From: Mesorhizobium sp.
Lineage (GTDB): Bacteria; Pseudomonadota; Alphaproteobacteria; Rhizobiales; Rhizobiaceae
Assembly (NCBI GenBank): GCA_004020315.1
Contig: SAQG01000018.1
Span: 1 to 64,000, forward strand
Reading direction: 5' to 3'
DNA: 64,000 nt
The notes below the pieces were generated by a model. It made no database searches. It was given only the letters and a program-made list of their open reading frames with translations, and was not told where the DNA came from. This document shows positions 26,437 through 34,240 of this stretch, in pieces (the first letter of the stretch is position 1; each line of letters opens with the position of its first letter). The translations under genes were made by a program, and so were the position numbers.

Positions 26437-27201
26437 ATGTTCGATCCCAAGAAGCTCCTCGACGATCTGCTCGGCTCGCAAATTCCCGGAACGGGGTCGA
26501 CCGTGCGCGACAAAGGGGGTCAGGCGGTGCAGATGGCCAAGGACAATCCGCTGGCCGCCGGCGCACTGGCTGCGGTGCTGCTCGGAACCGGCGCTGGCCG
26601 TCAGGTCACCGGCACTGCGGTGAAGCTCGGCGGCCTGGCCATGATCGGCGGCCTCGCCTACAAGGCCTACCAGAACTACAAGAACGGCAAGGCGCCTGCG
26701 GAGACGGCCGCAGCCGGCGAGCCGGAATTGCTGCCGCCGCCCGCCGACACCACCTTTCATCCCTCACAGGCGCCGCAAGGCGAGGACGAATTCACGCTGA
26801 CTCTGGTACGGGCGATGATTTCGGCGGCGAAGGCCGACGGCCATATCGACGACAACGAGCGGCAAAAGATCGCCGGCAAGCTCAGCCTCGCGGGCATCGA
26901 CTCCGACGCGGAGAAATTCCTGATGTCGGAGCTGGAAAGGCCGCTCGACCTGGATACGCTGGTCGGCGGCGCCCAAACCGACGCGCAGAAGCTCGAACTC
27001 TACACCGCCTCGCGCCTCACCATCGATCCGGATACGCGTGCTGAACGCGGCTATCTCGATCTGCTGGCTGGCCGCCTTGGCCTGCCGGACGCATTGGTCG
27101 ACCATGTCGAGGCGACGGTGTCGGCGGCAAAGGTGCCTGCGTCCGGAGTGCCGGCGCCGGGCGATGCGACCGGCAAGGCCACCGCCAATTCGCGCTGGTA
27201 G
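26437..27201 (+). CDS. DUF533 (YebE-like) inner-membrane protein
   Basis: 254 residues starting MFDPKKLLDDLLGSQIPG. A Gly/Ala-rich membrane segment lies at about 40-75 (AAGALAAVLLGTGAGRQVTG), then a Pro-rich spacer and a C-terminal helical domain (about 120-230) like DUF533/TerB-type proteins, with an acidic motif AKADGHIDDNERQKI that could bind a metal ion. E. coli YebE is an envelope-stress protein; the role here is unknown. GGAGG sits 6 bases before the ATG, and the longer frame from 26329 runs through non-coding sequence. The sRNA candidate follows. Confidence 0.83.
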   Translation: MFDPKKLLDDLLGSQIPGTGSTVRDKGGQAVQMAKDNPLAAGALAAVLLGTGAGRQVTGTAVKLGGLAMIGGLAYKAYQNYKNGKAPAETAAAGEPELLPPPADTTFHPSQAPQGEDEFTLTLVRAMISAAKADGHIDDNERQKIAGKLSLAGIDSDAEKFLMSELERPLDLDTLVGGAQTDAQKLELYTASRLTIDPDTRAERGYLDLLAGRLGLPDALVDHVEATVSAAKVPASGVPAPGDATGKATANSRW

Positions 27202-27280
27202 GCTTCTGGGCCCGCGGAGAGCGGGAATCCGGCGCACTTTTGCGTTAACGTCTCGTTTACCCAGGAAGCGCATGATTCTA

Positions 27281-27351
27281 GGTAGTTGGACCGGCTGTCC
27301 TCCTCCCAAGTCCGGTTCAGATCAGGGCGGCCGCCAATGGCCGCCCTTTTT
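27281..27351 (+). ncRNA. mmgR: MmgR-like (alpha-r8 family) trans-acting sRNA
   Basis: A compact two-hairpin RNA. Hairpin 1 pairs GGACCGG (27288-27294) with CCGGTTC (27312-27318), and its loop holds TCCTCCTCCC (27298-27307), the invariant single-stranded 'heart' of alpha-r8 sRNAs such as Sinorhizobium MmgR. Hairpin 2 (27324-27347) is a 9-base-pair Rho-independent terminator with five T's. The total size of about 70 bases fits MmgR, known to limit polyhydroxybutyrate accumulation. The CU-rich loop is complementary to Shine-Dalgarno sites. The 5' end is estimated; a GATTCT at 27274 may be the -10. An alpha-r14 RNA, also with anti-SD loops, is the main alternative. Confidence 0.72.
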
Positions 27352-27368
27352 GTCGGAGCCGGCCAGCG

Positions 27369-27450
27369 CATAACCCGAAATCGGAATCGATTTTTAGAAG
27401 CGATCATGCGCAAAATCAAGTTGCTCGAAATCAAGGTGCTATAGCGTCCT
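27369..27450. repeat. Degenerate dispersed repeat
   Basis: Contains CCGAAATCGGAATCGATTTT, close to the palindromic part of the 8824/26183 repeats, followed by GATCATGCGCAAAATCAA and a terminal CTATAGCGTCC related to the CTAGAGCG end. It looks like a diverged or composite copy in the sRNA/SDR gap. Confidence 0.55.
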
Positions 27451-27481
27451 TGCGGACATGCGGCGCTGTAAGAGGACAGTT

Positions 27482-28237
27482 ATGACAGACTACAAAACAG
27501 CCATCGTCACCGGTGCCGGCACAGGCATCGGCAAAAGCGTCGCTACGGCGCTGCTCAGGTCCGGCTGGAACACGGTGTTCTGCGGTCGCCGCAAGCCGGT
27601 GCTGGACAAGGCGATCGCCGACGCCGGACCGACGCCGGCCAGGGCATTGGCGGTCGCCTGCGACATCAGCAAGGCCGATCAGGTCGACGAGATGTTCGAG
27701 ACGGTGGCGGCGGCTTTCGGGCGTGTCGACCTGCTCTTCAACAATGCCGGCACGGGCTACAAGTCGACATTGATCGACGAGATCCCCGTCGAGGTGTGGA
27801 ACGACATCGTCGGGGTCAATCTCACCGGCTCGTTCCTGTGCGCCCGCGCCGCCTTCGGCGCCATGCGCAGGCAGCAGCCGATGGGCGGCCGCATCATCAA
27901 CAACGGCTCGGTGTCTGCCTACGCGCCGCGTCCGGGCTCAGTGCCGTATACCGCGACCAAGCACGCCATTACCGGGCTGACCAAGACGCTGGCGCTGGAC
28001 GGCCGGCCCTATGACATCGCCTGCGGCCAGATCGACATCGGCAACGCCTTGACCGACATGGCGCAGGCGATGACGGTCGGGGTGCCGCAGGCCAATGGCT
28101 CCATCGCCGCGGAAGCGGTGATGGATGTTCAGCACGTCGCCGATGCCGTCGTCCATATGGCCACCCTGCCGCTCGACGCCAATGTGCTGTTCATGACCGT
28201 GATGGCGACGAAGATGCCGTATGTCGGGCGGGGGTAG
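27482..28237 (+). CDS. SDR-family oxidoreductase
   Basis: 251 residues starting MTDYKTAIVTGAGTGIGKSV. It has the classical short-chain dehydrogenase layout: cofactor motif TGAGTGIG, an Arg/Lys-containing CGRRKP turn that suggests NADP(H), NNAG, and the catalytic Ser and YxxxK in NNGSVSAYAPRPGSVPYTATK. The C-terminal region is shortened relative to some members. The substrate is unknown. An AGAGGA site precedes the ATG at 27482. A lone gene downstream of the sRNA. Confidence 0.9.
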   Translation: MTDYKTAIVTGAGTGIGKSVATALLRSGWNTVFCGRRKPVLDKAIADAGPTPARALAVACDISKADQVDEMFETVAAAFGRVDLLFNNAGTGYKSTLIDEIPVEVWNDIVGVNLTGSFLCARAAFGAMRRQQPMGGRIINNGSVSAYAPRPGSVPYTATKHAITGLTKTLALDGRPYDIACGQIDIGNALTDMAQAMTVGVPQANGSIAAEAVMDVQHVADAVVHMATLPLDANVLFMTVMATKMPYVGRG

Positions 28238-28253
28238 TCACTCGAAGAGCGGT

Positions 28254-28634
28254 CTAGGACTGCGTCACCGAAAGCGGCACGCCGGGAAGATATAGCGAAA
28301 TAGGGCGGATTTCGTAGACGGCGGTCGGATTGACGCGGCGAAAGTCGCGTGCAATCGCGATCGCGGCATCACGCGTGGCGCAGTCGACGACGTAGAGCCC
28401 CAACAATTGCTCCTTGGTCTCGGCGAAGGGTCCATCAATGACTATTCCGGCGCCCGGCCCGCGCAAGGTACAGGCGTCTTGTGTCGCCCCGAGCCGCGCC
28501 GCCGGGCCAAGGGTACCTTCCCGGTATAGCCGTTCGTTGATCTGGAGCAGGTCGGTCATCAGCGCCGCATCCTCCTCCGGCGTCAGCGCCGTAATCGCTT
28601 CTTCCACGTGATAGGCGAGGATGGCATAAAACAT
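28254..28634 (-). CDS. YCII-related (YciI-like/DGPF) protein
   Basis: 126 residues beginning MFYAILAYHVEEAITALTPE. It has the YCII ferredoxin-like fold pattern with the signature GPFAETKEQLLGLYVVD, typical of the DGPF-domain group often encoded near ECF sigma factors. No sigma factor is adjacent here. A putative active-site His/Asp pair is less clear than in YciI. The function is unknown. It is convergent with the SDR gene, with only 16 bases between them. Confidence 0.82.
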   Translation of the reverse strand: MFYAILAYHVEEAITALTPEEDAALMTDLLQINERLYREGTLGPAARLGATQDACTLRGPGAGIVIDGPFAETKEQLLGLYVVDCATRDAAIAIARDFRRVNPTAVYEIRPISLYLPGVPLSVTQS

Positions 28635-28742
28635 CTGACGTCACCTTTCTTCGCTGGTGAATTCTATCGCCGACGATAGCGAGCTCTCTTGTCACTACAG
28701 CGCTGCGTGTCGAATCCGAACTTCGCGGTCATGCGCTTGTCC

Positions 28743-29927
28743 TCACTTGCCCAGAAACGTCTCGATCCGCTCCAGCGCGCGCAGGATGTTTTCCTCGGAA
28801 TTGGCATAGGACAGCCTGACATAGCCTTCGCCGAGAATGCCGAAATCGGGGCCGCCGATCAGCGCCACGCCGGCATCCTCAAGCAGCGCCGAGGCGAGCT
28901 TCTTCGCCTTCCAACCGGTTTTGGAAACATTGGGGAAGGCATAGAATGCGCCCTTCGGCGTGATGCAGGAAACGCCTGGCAAAGCGTTCAGACCTTCGAC
29001 CACGACTTTTCTGCGGCGGTCGAAGGCGCGCATCATCTTGTCGACGTCGTCCTGCGGGCCGTCGATGGCCGCGATGCCGGCATACTGGCTCGGCGCATTG
29101 ACACAGGACCAGCAATTGACCGCCAGCTTGCGCACCTTGTCGTAGAGATGGGCGCCCTTGTCGCCGTTCGGCCAGATCGACCAGCCCATGCGCCAGCCGG
29201 TCATCGCCCAGGTCTTCGACCAGCCGTTCAGCACGATCAGCCGGTCGCGAATTTCAGGGAAATTGAGCAGCGAGCAATGCTCCTCGCCGTCATAGGTCAT
29301 CACGTCGTAGATCTCGTCGGAGAGGATGGCGACGTCCGGGTGCGCTTCCAGCCCTTTGACTAGCTTCTCGATTTCGGCGCGGGGAGTAACCCCGCCGGTC
29401 GGGTTGGCCGGCGAGTTGAGGATCAGCAGCCTGGTCTTCGGCGTGATCAGCGCCAGCGTCTCCTGCGCCGAGAAGGCAAAGCCGTTTTCCTCGCGCATCG
29501 GCACCGGCACCGGAGCAGCACCGGTGAACTCGATCATCGAGCGATAGATGGGAAAGCCGGGATCGGGATAGAGGATCTCGGCACCCGGTTCGCCGAACAT
29601 CAGGATCGCGGCGAACATGGTCGGCTTGCCGCCGGGCAGGATCATCACCGCCTCGGGCGAAACCTCGACGCCGGTGGTGGTCAGCGTGCGGCGCACCACC
29701 GCTTCGCGTGTCGCCAGCAGGCCGTTGGCCGGCGTATAGCCGTGGTGGCCGTCGCGCAGCGCCTTGATTGCCGCCTCGACGATGTGCTGCGGCGTCTTGA
29801 AGTCGGGCTGGCCGATGCCAAGATTGACGATATCGCGGCCCTGATGGGCGAGCGCGGTGGCACGAGCCAGCACCGCAAAGGCGTTTTCCTCGCCGAGACG
29901 ATCGAAGGCCGAAATCGTGTGGAGCAT
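28743..29927 (-). CDS. Class I/II PLP-dependent aminotransferase
   Basis: 394 residues starting MLHTISAFDRLGEENAFAVL. Aspartate-aminotransferase-type motifs are NLGIGQPDFKTPQHI, YTPANGL, the PLP ring region LPGGKPTMFA, NSPANPTGG (cofactor Asn), LSDEIYDVMTYDG (Asp and Tyr), the Schiff-base lysine in NGWSKTWAMTGWRMGW, and the arginine in EGYVRLSYANS. The substrate is uncertain (aspartate, alanine or a related amino acid). The ATG at 29927 begins the conserved region; the open frame extends to 29993. It is divergent from a GNAT gene across an inverted repeat. Confidence 0.9.
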   Translation of the reverse strand: MLHTISAFDRLGEENAFAVLARATALAHQGRDIVNLGIGQPDFKTPQHIVEAAIKALRDGHHGYTPANGLLATREAVVRRTLTTTGVEVSPEAVMILPGGKPTMFAAILMFGEPGAEILYPDPGFPIYRSMIEFTGAAPVPVPMREENGFAFSAQETLALITPKTRLLILNSPANPTGGVTPRAEIEKLVKGLEAHPDVAILSDEIYDVMTYDGEEHCSLLNFPEIRDRLIVLNGWSKTWAMTGWRMGWSIWPNGDKGAHLYDKVRKLAVNCWSCVNAPSQYAGIAAIDGPQDDVDKMMRAFDRRRKVVVEGLNALPGVSCITPKGAFYAFPNVSKTGWKAKKLASALLEDAGVALIGGPDFGILGEGYVRLSYANSEENILRALERIETFLGK

Positions 29928-29964
29928 TTTTCCCGTCCGTGTGGTTCTTTCGCCGAGCGAGCGT

Positions 29965-29988
29965 TTTTGTGAGCGTCCGCTCGCAAAA
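29965..29988. promoter_or_regulatory. Inverted repeat in divergent promoter region
   Basis: TTTTGTGAGC and GCTCGCAAAA, separated by GTCC, form a 10-base inverted repeat (one G-T wobble) between the aminotransferase and GNAT genes. It could be an operator for either gene. Confidence 0.4.
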
Positions 29989-30010
29989 GTCAAATGGATT
30001 GGAGTTTTGG

Positions 30011-30697
30011 GTGTCGGAAAATCTTGAGAATTGGCAACCGCGCCCGCGGCCCGAACGCAAAGTACTGGAGGGGCGCTATGTCAGGCTGGAACCGCTTAGC
30101 GCCGAAAAGCACGGCGACGACTTGTTTGAAGCATCTTCGGTGCCTGACGCAGATGGCCGCTTCGCCTGGCTGTTCGACTATCCACCGCAGACCCGCGCCG
30201 CCTTCCAGCCATGGCTGGACAAGGCCGAAGCCAGCGAAGACCCGCTGTTCTTCGCGGTCATCGACAAGGCCAGCGGCAAGGTCGCCGGACGCCAGACGCT
30301 GATGCGCATCGATCCGGCCTATGGCGTCATCGAGATCGGCAACATCTATTGGGGACCGCTGATCTCGCGCAAGCCGGCGGCGACGGAAGCGCAGTTCCTG
30401 TTCACGAAGTATATTTTCGACGAGCTTGGCTATCGCCGCTACGAATGGAAGTGCAACAACCGCAACGAGCCGTCGAAGCGCGCAGCGGAACGTTTCGGCT
30501 TCAAGTTCGAGGGCGTTTTCCGCCAGCATCTTGTGATCAAGGGCGAAAACCGCGATACCGCGTGGTATTCGATCATCGACAAGGAATGGCCGGCCCTACG
30601 CAGAGCCTATGAGGCATGGCTCGATCCGGCCAATTTCGATGGCGACGGCCGGCAGAAGCGACGGCTCGAGGATTTCCGCGCCGAGTTCGGCGCCTGA
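30011..30697 (+). CDS. GNAT-family N-acetyltransferase (RimJ/RimL-like)
   Basis: About 228 residues from a GTG at 30011, with GGAG 6 bases upstream. It opens VSENLENWQPRPRPERKVLE then GRYVRLEPLSAEKHGDDL, and contains RYEWKCNNRNEPSKRAAERFGFKFEG, the acetyl-CoA-binding region of RimJ/RimL-type acetyltransferases. The C-terminus (DTAWYSIIDKEWPALRRAY) is typical of this subgroup. It probably acetylates a small molecule or a protein N-terminus; the substrate is unknown. Its TGA stop is part of a dispersed repeat. Confidence 0.85.
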   Translation: MSENLENWQPRPRPERKVLEGRYVRLEPLSAEKHGDDLFEASSVPDADGRFAWLFDYPPQTRAAFQPWLDKAEASEDPLFFAVIDKASGKVAGRQTLMRIDPAYGVIEIGNIYWGPLISRKPAATEAQFLFTKYIFDELGYRRYEWKCNNRNEPSKRAAERFGFKFEGVFRQHLVIKGENRDTAWYSIIDKEWPALRRAYEAWLDPANFDGDGRQKRRLEDFRAEFGA

Positions 30698-30746
30698 CCA
30701 TGATCCCGAAAAGTGGAAGCCGGTTTTTCGGGCAAGATCATGGTCA
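30695..30746. repeat. Dispersed palindromic repeat, second type
   Basis: TGACCATGATC and GATCATGGTCA form an 11-base perfect inverted repeat around CCGAAAAGTGGAAGCCGGTT then TTTCGGG, a familiar rhizobial intergenic element. The first three bases are the stop codon of the upstream GNAT gene. Confidence 0.8.
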
Positions 30747-30812
30747 AACGAGAAGATAAAGCCCTCATCCCGATTCTGCCGGGATGGATCAGGCTCTAAC
30801 AGGAGTTCGCAG

Positions 30813-31793
30813 ATGGCGCGCGACCATGGTTCGCAAGAGCACGACCACAGCCATGGCGCCAGTCATGTGCACGGCTCGACCGACAAGAAACGCGTGCTGA
30901 TCGCGGCCTGCCTGACCGCCGGCTTCATGGTCGTGGAAGCGCTTGGCGGTCTCTTCACGGGATCGCTGGCGCTGCTGGCGGATGCCGGCCACATGCTCGC
31001 CGACTGTATCGCGCTCGGCCTTGCCTGGTATGCTTTTCATCTGGCCGGCCGGTCAGCCACCGTTCGCCTTACCTATGGTTTCGGCCGGGTCAAAACGCTG
31101 GTCGCCTATACCAACGGCATCGCCATCTTCGCCATTGCGCTGTGGATCATCTATGAGGCCTGGGAACGCCTGCTGACGCCTGCGCCCGTGCTCGGCGGGC
31201 CGATGCTGGTCGTTGCGGTCGCCGGCCTGCTGGTGAATATCGGCTCCTTCTTCGTGCTGCATGGCGGCGACCGCGACAGCCTGAATATGCGCGGCGCCAT
31301 CCTGCACGTGCTCGGCGACCTGCTTGGGTCGGCGGCGGCGATCATAGCTGCGCTGATCATCCTGGCGACGGGCTGGACACCTATCGATCCGATCCTGTCC
31401 GTCCTTGTTTCGCTGCTGATCCTGTCCACGGCCTGGTCGCTGATGCGCGAAGCAGCCCATGTCCTGCTCGAAGGGGTGCCGGCGAGCCTCGATCGCGACC
31501 TGATCGCCAGGGACATAGAGGGGACGGTCAAGGGCGTGCGCGAGGTGCATCACATGCATGTCTGGTCGCTCGACGGGTCAAGCAACATGGCGACCTTGCA
31601 TGCTTGCCTCAACGATGGCGTCGATGCCCACAAGGCGGTCAGCGCCATCAAGAAGCGGCTTGCCGCCGAGCATGGCATTGCCCACGCCACCGTGGAACCG
31701 GAATTCGGCCATTGCGCCGACAGCCATGATGAGCACGATGGCGAGCACGACCATGCGCACGATGCGGCTCCGCATCATGGCCACTATCACTGA
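30813..31793 (+). CDS. Cation diffusion facilitator (CzcD/ZitB-type)
   Basis: 326 residues. A His-rich N-terminus (HGSQEHDHSHGASHVHGS) precedes six membrane helices (about 30-215) containing the metal site HMLADCIALGLAW and LHVLGDLLGSAAA (HxxxD pairs, with a further Asp in LLADAGH). The cytoplasmic dimer domain (about 220-305) includes REVHHMHVWSLDG, and a His-rich tail follows (DEHDGEHDHAHD). It exports zinc, or related divalent metals, by proton antiport. AGGAG lies 8 bases before the ATG at 30813. Confidence 0.93.
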   Translation: MARDHGSQEHDHSHGASHVHGSTDKKRVLIAACLTAGFMVVEALGGLFTGSLALLADAGHMLADCIALGLAWYAFHLAGRSATVRLTYGFGRVKTLVAYTNGIAIFAIALWIIYEAWERLLTPAPVLGGPMLVVAVAGLLVNIGSFFVLHGGDRDSLNMRGAILHVLGDLLGSAAAIIAALIILATGWTPIDPILSVLVSLLILSTAWSLMREAAHVLLEGVPASLDRDLIARDIEGTVKGVREVHHMHVWSLDGSSNMATLHACLNDGVDAHKAVSAIKKRLAAEHGIAHATVEPEFGHCADSHDEHDGEHDHAHDAAPHHGHYH

Positions 31794-31806
31794 CTGCGGG
31801 AGTCCC

Positions 31807-31857
31807 ATGGCATTGCAAACGAGCTTGATGAATTCCCGCCGTGTCAGGGCCGCGTGA
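31807..31857 (+). CDS. Possible 16-residue leader peptide
   Basis: ATG at 31807, preceded by GGGAG, opens a 16-codon frame (MALQTSLMNSRRVRAA) whose TGA stop overlaps the ATG of the next gene (TGATG). The arrangement suggests translational coupling. Conservation is unknown, and it could be chance. Confidence 0.35.
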   Translation: MALQTSLMNSRRVRAA

Positions 31858-32063
31858 TGGATCGCGACACGCGCAACGCAGCGATAGGCGCCCTCTGGGT
31901 GTTGCTGCTGTTCGGCATCGCCGCCTACTATTTGCCAACCGTGATGCTGGCGGTCGGCCGCGTCTCGACTATTCTTGCCGCTGTTATTGCCGCTGTGTTC
32001 ATGGTGGCCATTTTCGTCGTGTTTTGGCTGCGTGGCCGCAGTCAGCGCAAAAAGGATCATTGA
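31857..32063 (+). CDS. Small two-helix membrane protein
   Basis: 68 residues: MDRDTRNAAIGALWVLLLFG at the start, two hydrophobic segments (about 9-30 and 35-58) and a basic tail RGRSQRKKDH. No family was recognised. Its stop is one base from the ATG of the DenD-like gene, and the ribosome binding site of that gene lies inside its end, so the two are probably translated together. The start ATG overlaps the stop of a short upstream frame. Confidence 0.6.
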   Translation: MDRDTRNAAIGALWVLLLFGIAAYYLPTVMLAVGRVSTILAAVIAAVFMVAIFVVFWLRGRSQRKKDH

Positions 32064-32064
32064 T

Positions 32065-33042
32065 ATGCGTGTTTTGATTACCGGCGCGGCAGGCATGGTC
32101 GGCCGCAAGCTCATCGCCCGGCTGGCGAAGGACGGAACGCTCAGAGGCCGGAAGATCGCTGCGCTCGACCTGCACGATATCGTGCCGCCGCAGGCGCCGA
32201 CACTGGAAGGCGTCGGCGTCACCATCCATACGGGCGATCTTGCCGCGGCGAGCGCGATGGAACGGCTGGTCGCGCCGCGCCCCGACGTGATCTTCCATCT
32301 CGCCGGCGTCGTGTCGGGCGAGGCGGAAGCCAATTTCGATCTCGGCTATCGCGTCAACCTCGACGGCACAAGGGCGCTGTTCGATGCCATAAGGCTGGCG
32401 GGGTTTGCGCCGCGCGTCGTCTTCACCTCGTCGATCGCCGTGTTCGGCGCACCGTTCCCGGACATCATCCCCGACGAATTCCACCCGACGCCATTGACCT
32501 CCTACGGCACGCAGAAGCTGATGGGCGAAGCATTGCTCGCCGATTTTACGCGGCGCGGCTTCTTCGACGGCATCGGCATCAGGCTGCCGACCATCTGCGT
32601 CAGGCCAGGCAAGCCCAACAAGGCCGCGTCAGGCTTTTTCTCCGGCATCATCCGCGAGCCGTTGAGCGGCCAGGAAGCAATATTGCCGGTGCCGCGCTCT
32701 GTCGTGCATACCCACGCCAGCCCGCGCTCCGCCGTGAATTTTTTGATCCAGGCAGCAGGGATCGACGGCAGCGTCGTCGGGCCGCGCCGCAATCTGACGA
32801 TGCCCGGTGTCGCGGTCACGGTCGGCGAGCAGATCGAGGCCTTGGAACGCATTGCCGGCGCCAAGGCGGTGAACCTGATCCGCGAAGAGCCCGACGATAC
32901 GATCTGGGCGATCGTCAAGGGCTGGCCGACACGGTTCGAGGCGCGGCGGTCGAGGGAGCTTGGCTTTGCCGCCGAAACCAGCTTCGACGACATCATCCGC
33001 GTCCATATCGAGGACGAGCTGGACGGCAAGATCGCGAGCTAG
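32065..33042 (+). CDS. denD: NAD-dependent epimerase/dehydratase, D-erythronate dehydrogenase (DenD)-like
   Basis: 325 residues starting MRVLITGAAGMVGRKLIARL, an extended SDR with NAD motif GAAGMVG, a cofactor Asp in ALDLHD, HLAGVVSGEAEANFDLGYRV, a catalytic Ser in FTSSIAVFG and YGTQK (YxxxK). The overall sequence pattern and length resemble DenD, which oxidises D-erythronate in four-carbon acid-sugar catabolism. The partner genes of that pathway (kinase, isomerases) are not adjacent, so the substrate is not certain. Its TAG stop coincides with the start of a partial dispersed repeat. Confidence 0.75.
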   Translation: MRVLITGAAGMVGRKLIARLAKDGTLRGRKIAALDLHDIVPPQAPTLEGVGVTIHTGDLAAASAMERLVAPRPDVIFHLAGVVSGEAEANFDLGYRVNLDGTRALFDAIRLAGFAPRVVFTSSIAVFGAPFPDIIPDEFHPTPLTSYGTQKLMGEALLADFTRRGFFDGIGIRLPTICVRPGKPNKAASGFFSGIIREPLSGQEAILPVPRSVVHTHASPRSAVNFLIQAAGIDGSVVGPRRNLTMPGVAVTVGEQIEALERIAGAKAVNLIREEPDDTIWAIVKGWPTRFEARRSRELGFAAETSFDDIIRVHIEDELDGKIAS

Positions 33043-33070
33043 AGCGCTGCGCGGCCAAATCGGACGCGCA
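33040..33070. repeat. Partial dispersed repeat
   Basis: TAGAGCG at 33040-33046, then GGCCAAATCGGACGCGCA, match the TAGAGCG..GTCCAAATGGACGCG end of the 8824 repeat with some divergence. It begins at the stop codon of the DenD-like gene. Confidence 0.5.
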
Positions 33071-33075
33071 AGGCG

Positions 33076-34236
33076 TCATCCGCCAGCCGTCAGGCTGGCC
33101 GACAACAACAGCAGCCCGAACAGGAAGACGAAGGCTGCGCCGCCGATCTCGACGATCGAATGGATGCGGTTGCCCATGCGGCCGTCGCCGGCAAAATAGA
33201 CCGCCCAGTTCTTCGCCGTCACCGCCAGCGTCGCCAAGATCGAGACCGTGATCGCGGTGCCAAGTGCCATCGCCAGCACCGACAGGATGCCGCCGAACCA
33301 CAGCCCGTTGAGCATGGCAAAGCTCAGCACGATCAGCGCGCCCGAGCAGGGCCGGATACCGACCGCAGCCACCGCCGACCAGGCGGTGCGCCAATCGAAG
33401 CGGTCGCCGGAAAGCAGCGCCGGGTCGGGCGCGTGTGAATGTCCGCACGTCTCGCAGACTTCGCCTGCCGCATGGTGATGATGATCGTGCCCGCCATGAC
33501 CATGATGGTGGTCGGGTGCGCCATGATCGTGGCTCTCATGGTCGTGGCCGTCATGGCCATGTGCGTGCAGCGCATGCACTGAATGCGCATGTGCAGAATG
33601 TGAGTGGCCTGGGTGCGAATGGCCTGCGTGCGAATGGCCGGCATTGGCCGCCGAGAGGCTGTAGGCAGGATTCGCGCCGAACAGGCGAAGGATGGCAGGG
33701 CCGGCCTTGCGCCACAAAAGCCAGGCGCCGAACAGGGTGACGAAGACAAAACTCGTGATTTCAAGGAACCATGCCGCGTCGGTCATCGATATGGTGGTGC
33801 CGCGCAGGACGAAGTAGGCGAGCATCATCACGAGGATCGCCGTCAGCGCCTGCAGCAGGGCCGAGACGAAGGACAGCATGATGCCGCGCTTGAGCGCGAC
33901 CTCGTTCGCGACCATGTAGGACGAGATCACCGCCTTGCCGTGACCGGGACCGGCGGCATGGAAAATGCCGTAGGCGAAGGACAGGCCGATAAGCAGCCAC
34001 AGCTTGCTGCCGTCCTCGCGCATCGCCTTCATCGCACCGGCAAGCGCGCGGTAGAATTCCTGCTGGCGCAGATTGATCCACATCAGGATGTGGGCGAACG
34101 GGCCGGTGGTGGGGGCTATCCCGTCATTGGTGCCGATGCCGAGCGAGCTCTGGGCATGGGCGGCGCCGAGGAAGTGCGTCATCGCAAGGGCGACAGCCAA
34201 AAGGCCGAAAGCCAAACGCAGGGACGGTTTCGTCAC
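33076..34236 (-). CDS. NicO/RcnA-type nickel/cobalt transporter
   Basis: 386 residues. Signal or first membrane helix at 5-28, then about six more helices. HAAGPGHGKAVISSYM is the NicO core motif. A central loop of about 90 residues is extremely His-rich (repeated GHSH, GHDHHHH and CETCGHSHAP), and the second motif GIRPCSGALIVLSFAM follows. RcnA-like members pump nickel or cobalt out; others take up or move metal with a DUF1007 partner, as encoded 4 bases upstream here. The cysteine pair CETC in the His loop is unusual. Direction of transport is not decided by sequence. Confidence 0.88.
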   Translation of the reverse strand: MTKPSLRLAFGLLAVALAMTHFLGAAHAQSSLGIGTNDGIAPTTGPFAHILMWINLRQQEFYRALAGAMKAMREDGSKLWLLIGLSFAYGIFHAAGPGHGKAVISSYMVANEVALKRGIMLSFVSALLQALTAILVMMLAYFVLRGTTISMTDAAWFLEITSFVFVTLFGAWLLWRKAGPAILRLFGANPAYSLSAANAGHSHAGHSHPGHSHSAHAHSVHALHAHGHDGHDHESHDHGAPDHHHGHGGHDHHHHAAGEVCETCGHSHAPDPALLSGDRFDWRTAWSAVAAVGIRPCSGALIVLSFAMLNGLWFGGILSVLAMALGTAITVSILATLAVTAKNWAVYFAGDGRMGNRIHSIVEIGGAAFVFLFGLLLLSASLTAGG

Positions 34237-34240
34237 CGGA

